Assembly (NCBI GenBank): GCA_031272575.1
Contig: JAISTO010000028.1
Span: 1 to 8,066, forward strand
Source of the DNA: Treponema sp.
GTDB taxonomy: Bacteria; Spirochaetota; Spirochaetia; Treponematales; Breznakiellaceae
DNA: 8,066 bases
Reading direction: 5' to 3'
Shown: in pieces, positions 6,033 through 8,066 of the stretch
Position numbering within the stretch: position 1 is the first letter of the stretch
Layout: each line of letters opens with the position of its first letter
Notes under the pieces: generated by a model
What the model saw: only the letters and a program-made list of their open reading frames with translations
Told to the model about the DNA's origin: nothing
Databases searched by the model: none
Program-made: the position numbers and the translations under genes

Positions 6033-7877
6033 GTGAAACAATTAATTGCCGGCTTCCTGGCAATGCTGCTGGTTAGCGGCTGCAAGTTCGGCTTTAGCGC
6101 AACGCTGAAAAAGGAAGCCCCGTCGCCGGCTTTTGTACCGGTAACGGATATTACCGGTCTCCCGTCGGGGACCTGGATCGGCGCTCCGTCTCCGTTGAAA
6201 CTGAGCGGCAAGGTATGGCCCGCCGACGCCACGGATCAGACGATAGTCTGGACCGTGGTCGGCGAGGTCATCCCCGAAGGTATGGATCTCAAGAGCGGGG
6301 AATTCAGCCCCACGGCGGAAGGGGAAGTGTTCATGCAGGCCGTTATCGCCCGCGGCCGGGCAGGGAACAAACCTTTCTCAAAATCCTTTAGTATCAAAGT
6401 AACTCAGGATTTCGTCGCGGTGACGGATGTTACGGGCGTACCCCGTAACGTCATCGCGGGCACCCCTATTACCCTCAGCGCCAGCGTAAGCCCGGCCGGC
6501 GCGACCTGTACGGGCATCGACTGGAGCGTCCTTTACAGCGGCCTCGACGAATGGATAAAAATCGAGGGTGACACCCTGACCGCCGGCGAACCGGCCGTGG
6601 TGCTCCTCCGCGCCGTCATTGTCAACGGCAAGGCAGCGGGAGAGCCCTTTATCAAGGACTTCCCGGTCACCATTACCAAAGATTTTGTCTCTGTCGGCGA
6701 GATACGCGGCATCCCCAGTTCATGGATTGTGGAGGAACCTCTGCTCCTGCACGACCCTGTGAACGGCATTGGCATTGTCAGCCCCGAGGAGGCTACGAAC
6801 AAGACGATTGAATGGAGCCTCATTGACTGGGACAATCGTCTGGCGGAGGCCCTGCTGAATGACGACATCCTCGAAACCTCCCTCCCTGTGGGAACGGAGG
6901 TGGAGTCCACGGATATATGGTGGGTAGAAGTAAGGGGGACCATTGCCGGCGGGCTGGAAAATAATGGGTCGTATACGCAGCCCTTTATCATCAATCTGAT
7001 ACCGGTAGGCACGTTCGTCCCGGTACAAGAAATCATAAACGTGCCTACAAGTGTGCTCAAAGGCGAGACCCTTCAACTGACCGGAACGGTAAAGGACATC
7101 TACGGGGACAATAATGCGACGAACACCACCATCCTGTGGACTATTGAAGACGGCGGCAGCGCTACCTGGGCTATCCTTGACGGCAGTACCCTTACGGCCT
7201 CTTACGTGGGCACGGTAAGGTTAAAGGCGACCATTGAAAAGGCGGCTAACAAGGGCGAGGACTTTGTCGCTTATTTTGACATTCAAATTTTGCCCTCTTA
7301 CACGGAGGTACAGTCGATTGTCGGCGTACCCACCGGCTGGATCGTGGGAAACGCGCTCCCGCTCGGGGAACTTGCCGCGGCTGTGCCGGCAAACGCCACG
7401 AACCGCGGCATCGTGTGGAGCGTGACGAGCGCGGGAGAGACCGGCGCTGTCCTGGACGACAGCGGCGTCCTGAGCGTCGACTCGCCGGGGGAGGTGACGC
7501 TGCAGGCGTCCATTGCCGACGCGGTCATCGACGATGATGCCTCGGAAGTCGAGTATAGCGACTATACCGAGTCGTTCACCATCACCTTTGTGGAGGCGGG
7601 GGACTTTGTTCCTGCGGAGGCGGAAAGTATCACGCTTCAAACGAATACCATAAAGGCCGGCACCTCCTTAAGGCTCGTGCCGGTGGTAGGCGGCGACCCC
7701 ACAAACAAGACGGTGGTCTGGTGCGTGGTCAATTCACTGGGGAACATCGCGCAGTTGGACGGGGACCTGCTCTACGCCTCCGGCGGGGGTTATGTGGAAC
7801 TGGAAGCCAGGATCGAGGGCGGGGGCGACAACACGCTCACCGTAACGAAGCAACTGACCGTCGAGGTGAGGCCATAG
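6033..7877 (+). CDS. Ig-like (BIG2-type) domain lipoprotein, six tandem domains
   Basis: I choose the GTG at 6033, giving 614 residues. It is preceded by GAAGAGGG at 4-nt spacing and begins directly with a lipoprotein signal. An in-frame TTG at 5997 would add 12 charged residues ahead of it. The signal MKQLIAGFLAMLLVSGC ends in a good lipobox, with lipidation at Cys17. Six Ig-like units follow at about 33-125, 126-216, 217-326, 327-422, 423-523 and 524-614. Most open with [D/T/A]FV.V..I.G[V/L]P and carry a PA[D/N]AT..TI.W-type core, for example PADATDQTIVWTV in unit 1 and PANATNRGIVWSV in unit 5. The fold resembles BIG2 domains of bacterial adhesins and intimins. No enzyme motif is seen. The N terminus aligns with that of the lipoprotein at 4299, indicating duplication. 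It is probably the last gene of the operon, with a terminator just after the stop. Confidence 0.85.
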   Translation: MKQLIAGFLAMLLVSGCKFGFSATLKKEAPSPAFVPVTDITGLPSGTWIGAPSPLKLSGKVWPADATDQTIVWTVVGEVIPEGMDLKSGEFSPTAEGEVFMQAVIARGRAGNKPFSKSFSIKVTQDFVAVTDVTGVPRNVIAGTPITLSASVSPAGATCTGIDWSVLYSGLDEWIKIEGDTLTAGEPAVVLLRAVIVNGKAAGEPFIKDFPVTITKDFVSVGEIRGIPSSWIVEEPLLLHDPVNGIGIVSPEEATNKTIEWSLIDWDNRLAEALLNDDILETSLPVGTEVESTDIWWVEVRGTIAGGLENNGSYTQPFIINLIPVGTFVPVQEIINVPTSVLKGETLQLTGTVKDIYGDNNATNTTILWTIEDGGSATWAILDGSTLTASYVGTVRLKATIEKAANKGEDFVAYFDIQILPSYTEVQSIVGVPTGWIVGNALPLGELAAAVPANATNRGIVWSVTSAGETGAVLDDSGVLSVDSPGEVTLQASIADAVIDDDASEVEYSDYTESFTITFVEAGDFVPAEAESITLQTNTIKAGTSLRLVPVVGGDPTNKTVVWCVVNSLGNIAQLDGDLLYASGGGYVELEARIEGGGDNTLTVTKQLTVEVRP

Positions 7878-7879
7878 GG

Positions 7880-7908
7880 GCGGCAGCGCAGCCGCGAGGG
7901 TTTTTTTT
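7880..7908 (+). terminator. Probable intrinsic terminator of the envelope operon
   Basis: GCGGC (7880-7884) pairs with GCCGC (7891-7895) around a 6-nt loop, then GAGGG and a run of eight T (7901-7908) follow, starting only 2 nt after the lipoprotein stop codon. The 5-nt gap between stem and T-run is unusual, so termination may be partial. If so, read-through would transcribe the palindrome that follows. Confidence 0.5.
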
Positions 7909-7913
7909 ACGGC

Positions 7914-8036
7914 GGCGGTGAGAGCCCCCGCCGATCTACGGCAGTCACATTTATTTACGCACGCTGGCCGCCTGTGGCGGCTTGCGTGGCTTGGTAGGTG
8001 CGACTGCACAGATCGGCAGGGACTCTCCCCACCGCC
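7914..8036 (+). repeat. 123-bp imperfect palindrome; candidate structured RNA or palindromic repeat
   Basis: The two halves pair almost throughout. GGCGGTG (7914-7920) pairs with CACCGCC (8030-8036), AGAG (7921-7924) with CTCT (8023-8026), and GCCGATCT (7930-7937) with AGATCGGC (8010-8017). GCAGTC (7941-7946) pairs with GACTGC (8002-8007), then 7948-7955 with 7993-8000 including four G-U pairs. CACGC (7960-7964) pairs with GCGTG (7984-7988), and GCCGCC (7967-7972) with GGCGGC (7976-7981) around a 3-nt loop. The wobble pairs are U-G when read as + strand RNA and would be A-C mismatches on the other strand, so + strand RNA is favoured. It could be a 3' UTR stabilising hairpin, a small RNA, or a dispersed palindromic element. 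No known RNA family is recognised. Confidence 0.65.
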
Positions 8037-8066
8037 TACCATAAGCAACGCGTCATGCGTACCTTT

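Noticed and set aside
7914..8036. 6S RNA, SRP RNA, tmRNA or RNase P RNA
   Set aside because: The single long hairpin loosely recalls 6S RNA, but it is short for that family and lacks a clear large central bubble. None of the conserved motifs of the other RNAs are present.
7734..8048. 104-codon - strand frame over the end of the six-domain lipoprotein and the palindrome
   Set aside because: It crosses the terminator and the whole palindrome and then enters antisense of a real gene. The palindrome explains the open frame better than a protein does.
7905..8066. Integron attC site, considered because attC sites are imperfect palindromes of this size
   Set aside because: The expected RYYYAAC and GTTRRRY core sites are not present at the ends of the palindrome, and no integrase or cassette array is seen.

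Overview
The window looks like chromosomal DNA from a GC-rich spirochaete of the Treponema type. This rests on recalled family knowledge, since no search could be run. Three things suggest it: a DUF4954-type left-handed beta-helix protein directly behind glmS, lipoproteins with relaxed treponemal lipoboxes followed by tandem Ig-like domains, and an outer-membrane barrel with low-complexity Ala/Pro tails. All confidently called genes are on the + strand.

Layout. Positions 1-110 hold a non-coding inverted-repeat element with repeated AATCCGTG/CACGGATT words and a central hairpin. Positions 218-4218 hold a housekeeping pair, glmS and a 714-residue DUF4954-like protein, separated by only 2 bp and very probably co-transcribed. 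A sigma70-like promoter (TTGACA, 17 bp, TATACT) starts on the stop codon of the second gene, directly behind three short T-runs. It drives a three-gene envelope operon at 4299-7877: a two-domain Ig-like lipoprotein, an exported beta-barrel protein with charged, repetitive tails, and a six-domain Ig-like lipoprotein. The two lipoproteins resemble each other from the lipidated cysteine onward. A hairpin plus T8 run (7880-7908) follows the last gene. After it comes a 123-bp imperfect palindrome (7914-8036) that folds almost end to end, with G-U pairs that suit RNA from the + strand only.

How the genes may work together. GlmS makes glucosamine-6-phosphate, the entry point to UDP-GlcNAc, peptidoglycan and other amino-sugar glycans. 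The beta-helix partner has the fold class of sugar or nucleotide-sugar transferases, so a link to the same pathway is plausible but unproven. The second operon reads as a cell-surface module: two lipid-anchored Ig-fold proteins and one barrel. One lipoprotein ends in a cluster of acidic residues and the barrel ends in a purely basic tail, which suggests they may contact each other. The strongest candidates for something undescribed are this lipoprotein-barrel-lipoprotein operon and the structured element downstream of it.
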